From Chondrus crispus (lineage: Eukaryota; Rhodophyta; Florideophyceae; Gigartinales; Gigartinaceae): a stretch of DNA of 64,000 bases. Position numbers and translations under genes: made by a program. The stretch is from contig NW_005179169.1 of the NCBI RefSeq assembly GCF_000350225.1, positions 424,328 through 488,327 of the forward strand, given 5' to 3'. The notes under the pieces are model-generated. The model searched no databases and had not been told where the DNA came from. It was given only the letters and a program-made list of their open reading frames with translations. How positions within the stretch are numbered: the first letter of the stretch is position 1; each line of letters starts with the position of its first letter. Shown here one piece after another: positions 63,374 to 64,000 of this stretch.

Positions 63374-64000
63374 GAGGGACGCGCTAGGAGGGCTTGGGCA
63401 TGGCGGGAGGGAGGACGTGGAAGGGAGGACGTGGAAGGGAGAGGGGGATGGCGGAGGGCAGGCTCAACGCGTATGGGTGAAGTGAGAGGCCCCACCCCCC
63501 CAAGCAAGGCATCGGTGGCGCGGTGTGCACGTGATGGTGCGTCATACAGTTGTGTGGTGTAGCAGTTGGAAAAGCTTGAATCTGATTACTGTAATGAAAT
63601 GTACGTGTACACGTTTCCATGTGGAATAGTGGCTCTCCATGGAGGTCGTACTACGTACTGAGGGCCCTCAGGGCCTCCTTTAAGACAGCATGGACGGGCA
63701 TGTTTGGACATGTATGTAGAGGTTTTGTCGAGGGTGCATGAAGCGGGGGGACGGGGGGCGTGGTAGATACGGAAAAGGAAAGTCGGGCAAGTAGATCATG
63801 GTTTTGTGCGTGGGACGTTTTTTCCTCCGGAGAGGTCGTAGAGGTTTTGTCGAGGGTGCATGCATGCACAATTGATGTACCGTACGAGTGCGCCTTGAGG
63901 TACTCACGGGTACTGCAGTTTCTTTTTCTGATGGCGTGACGCTCAGACGGCGTGAACCTCAGGCCTTGGCCTAGTGCCATGCCGCAGTGGCTGCTTGCGC
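63374..64000. promoter_or_regulatory. Upstream region of the ApaG gene
   Basis: G/A-rich near the gene (a pyrimidine leader on the coding strand), with 15-base ggaggacgtggaagg units repeated at about 63400-63440. TACTGTA occurs at 63587-63593. A direct repeat follows at 63716 and 63838. No further gene seen. Confidence 0.5.
63716..63862. repeat. 25-bp direct repeat, two copies 122 bp apart
   Basis: The unit beginning gtagaggttttgtcgagg occurs at 63716-63740 and 63838-63862 without changes. Confidence 0.9.

Noticed and set aside
1-64000. CRISPR arrays, bacterial operons, rRNA or clear tRNA genes
   Set aside because: No regularly spaced repeats, no ribosomal RNA stretches and no complete tRNA cloverleaf seen; introns and gene types are eukaryotic.

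Overview
The window looks like nuclear DNA of a eukaryote with compact, mostly intron-free genes. My best guess is a red alga of the Chondrus type. This is inferred from single-exon genes, very short gene spacing and islands of genes next to transposon-filled DNA; I could not test it against a database. Two N runs (46054-46153, exactly 100; 63175-63181, 7) show it is an assembled scaffold.

Left part, about 1-45 kb: a transposon graveyard. In order it holds a decayed hAT transposase (about 880-1671), a possible integrase scrap (about 3.9 kb), a MULE transposase fragment (7029-7475), an old copy of an antisense accessory ORF (7522-8900), a Ty1/copia fossil (about 9150-12250), and a structurally complete Ty3/gypsy element (12593-25861, minus strand) with 98% identical LTRs and a 5-bp target duplication. 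To its right lie a gag/retropepsin fossil (26436-27880), a 168-bp miniature solo LTR with its own 5-bp duplication (28446-28613), a pogo-like transposase remnant (28659-30030), a long and nearly intact DUF7869-like gene (33191-36658), a broken AGC kinase fragment (about 37570-37870) abutting an unknown 434-residue ORF (37873-39177), a Tc1/mariner remnant (41346-42060) and a 1245-bp TIR element with TTA duplications (43267-44511, PIF/Harbinger-like).

Right part, about 45.5-63.4 kb: a host gene island of seven housekeeping genes whose orientation alternates strictly: adenine phosphoribosyltransferase (-), ubiquilin (+), ALIX/Bro1 (-), mitochondrial acyl carrier protein (+), V-ATPase subunit E (-), ATAD2/Yta7 bromodomain AAA ATPase (+), ApaG-domain protein (-). 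Two of them carry one short intron each. Most are preceded on their coding strand by a strong polypyrimidine leader close to the ATG.

The host genes do not form one pathway. They cover purine salvage, proteasome shuttling, ESCRT-linked membrane sorting, mitochondrial lipoate/Fe-S supply, organelle acidification and chromatin control. The most unusual items are the antisense ORF carried by the gypsy element (with an ancient relative nearby), the DUF7869-like gene, the miniature LTR that shares termini with the big element, and a roughly 157-residue insert placed directly after the Walker A segment of the ATAD2-like ATPase.
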